Source: Candidatus Gastranaerophilales bacterium (lineage in GTDB: Bacteria; Cyanobacteriota; Vampirovibrionia; Gastranaerophilales; Gastranaerophilaceae). From it: a stretch of 5,280 bases of DNA. Made by a program: the position numbers and the translations under genes. The notes under the pieces were generated by a model. That model had not been told where the DNA came from and did no database searches. It saw only the letters and a program-made list of their open reading frames with translations. This document shows, one piece after another, positions 4,473 through 5,280 of this stretch. The first letter of the stretch is position 1. The number at the start of each line of letters is the position of its first letter. The DNA is taken from assembly GCA_900752845.1 (NCBI GenBank), contig CAADWU010000018.1, positions 1 to 5,280 on the forward strand, read 5' to 3'.

Positions 4473-5136
4473 AGGGATAATCTTTAGGAATACTCCAGCC
4501 TTCGTATTGAATAAGCTTTGCACAATAACTGCTTACACTTTGACCGCATCCGTAGTTATAAGCTGCTGTAAACAATCCCTCTCTTGTTCCGTCCCAGTTC
4601 CAAGCATAAGGTTCAAATGTCGATTTTACGCTATATTTGTTCTTATCTTTATCCTGCCCCGGAACAAGCACAGGATTAAATCTGAAGCTGAAATAATTTT
4701 TGCCGTACTGAGGGTTATTCTTAGCCTTCTCATTTAGAGCAAATCCCCAATCAATCATACTGGCACTTGTCAATAAAATACTGCCGTCATTAAAATAAAT
4801 AGAAAAGTGAGTACTGTTTGATTCGTCATCATCAATTTTTAATATTTGAATATGTTTGCCTATATAATTATTAAACCATTCCTTTGCTTCATCTCTTGTG
4901 CATGTTGCTGCACCTGAGATACCGCAGTCAAGAGTCCATCCTGCAACATCACCGTACTCTGCTTCTGACATTCTGATAGCCTGGTTCATAACAGAATAAA
5001 CTTTTTCAAGTTTTGTAGCAACTTCTTGTTTTCTGTGATTGGCAATAAGCGTAGGAATAGTCAACGCTGCAACTACACCGATAATACCAAGTGTAATTAA
5101 CACCTCTGCAAGGGTAAAAGCAAATTTTCTCTTCAT
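4462..5136 (-). CDS. Type IV prepilin / type II secretion pseudopilin-like protein (224 aa)
   Basis: The N-terminus MKRKFA|FTLAEVLITLGIIG has a short basic leader, a prepilin peptidase site and Glu at +5 of the mature protein. The 20-residue hydrophobic helix (to P28) both anchors the subunit and packs the filament. Ala, not the usual Gly, is at -1. The helix continues through NHRKQEVATKLEKVYSVMNQAIRMSEAEYGD. The globular domain has two cysteine pairs (C71/C79 and C197/C205), likely disulfides outside the cell, and ends in SIPKDYPFKF. I associate that ending with the many scattered pseudopilins of Gastranaerophilales. The frame extends upstream through the window edge, but I chose ATG 5136 because it makes a correct leader and has GGAG 5 nt upstream. 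No assembly ATPase, platform protein or peptidase gene is nearby, so it may use machinery encoded elsewhere. The exact role (adhesion, secretion, uptake) is unknown. Confidence 0.93.
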   Translation of the reverse strand: MKRKFAFTLAEVLITLGIIGVVAALTIPTLIANHRKQEVATKLEKVYSVMNQAIRMSEAEYGDVAGWTLDCGISGAATCTRDEAKEWFNNYIGKHIQILKIDDDESNSTHFSIYFNDGSILLTSASMIDWGFALNEKAKNNPQYGKNYFSFRFNPVLVPGQDKDKNKYSVKSTFEPYAWNWDGTREGLFTAAYNYGCGQSVSSYCAKLIQYEGWSIPKDYPFKF

Positions 5137-5141
5137 AAAAA

Positions 5142-5145
5142 CTCC
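5142..5145 (-). promoter_or_regulatory. Ribosome binding site of the prepilin gene
   Basis: GGAG on the minus strand lies 5 nt before ATG 5136. It supports this start over the longer in-frame extension and lies within the predicted transcript leader. Confidence 0.75.
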
Positions 5146-5172
5146 ATAATAAATGTGATGCAACATATCACT

Positions 5173-5200
5173 ATTATAACAGGTTTCTGATTTTTTACAA
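5173..5200 (-). promoter_or_regulatory. Promoter of the prepilin gene
   Basis: On the minus strand TTGTAA (5200-5195) and a perfect TATAAT (5178-5173) are 16 nt apart. A TGT before the -10 gives TGTTATAAT, identical to the box in front of the exported-protein gene at 3809-3801. The predicted start is near 5166, giving a leader of about 30 nt that contains the GGAG site. Confidence 0.72.
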
Positions 5201-5211
5201 CCCTTGTAAAA
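5193..5211. repeat. Perfect inverted repeat overlapping the prepilin -35 box
   Basis: TTTTACAA (5193-5200), CCC (5201-5203) and TTGTAAAA (5204-5211) form an 8-bp perfect dyad with a 3-nt centre. The left arm contains the -35 hexamer. This placement would suit an operator for a dimeric regulator. It has only two G-C pairs, so it is a weak RNA hairpin and an unlikely terminator, although it could also be a chance AT-rich dyad. Confidence 0.5.
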
Positions 5212-5236
5212 TACTTTATAGGAGCTTAAACGGTTG

Positions 5237-5246
5237 CCCCCCCCCC
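5237..5246. repeat. Homopolymer run of ten C's (ten G's on the minus strand)
   Basis: Ten consecutive C's are flanked by TTG and GCAA in otherwise AT-rich DNA, about 36 nt upstream of the prepilin -35 box. Runs this long are prone to slipped-strand length change and to sequencing or assembly error. On the minus strand the run lies inside a short frame starting at ATG 5276 that stops at 5226. The rest of 5212-5280 holds no other gene I can support. Confidence 0.85.
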
Positions 5247-5280
5247 GCAAAATGCGAAAATAATAAATCTTTTCATAAAC

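Noticed and set aside
4507..4737. Plus-strand open frame of 76 codons
   Set aside because: Antisense to the prepilin globular domain; composition is not protein-like for this genome.
5137..5250. In-frame N-terminal extension of the prepilin to a TTG at 5250 or beyond
   Set aside because: It would bury the basic prepilin leader, run through the promoter and ribosome site, and shows no protein-like conservation signal. ATG 5136 is a complete explanation.
1..5280. Checked for mobile elements, tRNA or rRNA genes, and a toxin-antitoxin or defence cassette
   Set aside because: No transposase, integrase, terminal repeats, cloverleaf, rRNA segment or recognisable toxin, nuclease or antitoxin domain was seen. 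The small unknown proteins alone do not justify such a call.

Overview
The window is AT-rich bacterial DNA. The prepilin at its right end has an N-terminus (KFA/FTLAEVLITLGIIG) and a C-terminus (SIPKDYPFKF) of a kind I associate with gut Gastranaerophilales (Melainabacteria/Vampirovibrionia, the non-photosynthetic sister group of Cyanobacteria). That assignment is an inference from memory of the family; there is no rRNA here to confirm it.

Layout, left to right. (1) The 5' end of a minus-strand gene runs off the left edge, and its apparent start codon lies inside a strong terminator hairpin. (2) A minus-strand pair (144-644 and 647-1324) encodes two cysteine-free, Lys/Gly/Ala-rich proteins of unknown function with hydrophobic segments. 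(3) A minus-strand operon encodes a 56-residue zinc-ribbon protein (2393-2563) and then a full-length TIGR01212/YhcC/YtqA-type radical SAM enzyme (1464-2390), with a plausible promoter and Shine-Dalgarno site in front. (4) A small plus-strand gene (2707-2997) encodes an N-terminally hydrophobic, Gln/Asn/Pro-rich protein. It meets the next gene tail to tail with a 4-nt overlap. (5) A minus-strand exported protein (2994-3794) looks like a CsgG/TolB-N type fold. (6) Divergent from it is a plus-strand pair: cytidine deaminase cdd (3865-4248) and a 73-residue zinc-binding protein (4251-4472). (7) A minus-strand type IV prepilin/pseudopilin (4462-5136) overlaps the end of the previous gene by 11 nt. 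It has a good promoter, an inverted repeat over the -35 box, and a run of ten C's further upstream.

No mobile element, tRNA, rRNA or CRISPR array was seen. The clear metabolic functions are pyrimidine salvage (cdd), a radical SAM enzyme probably acting in tRNA modification, and a pilus-like or secretion surface component. They look like independent housekeeping and surface units rather than one pathway. I do not see a convincing new defence or biosynthetic system.

The more interesting signals are in gene organisation. Three operon junctions all have the form TAA-NN-ATG. The divergent 3794/3865 pair appears leaderless, with one -10 box placed so that +1 is the A of the ATG. There are two convergent stop-codon overlaps with no room for terminators. 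A homopolymer tract sits upstream of the prepilin and could switch reading frame.
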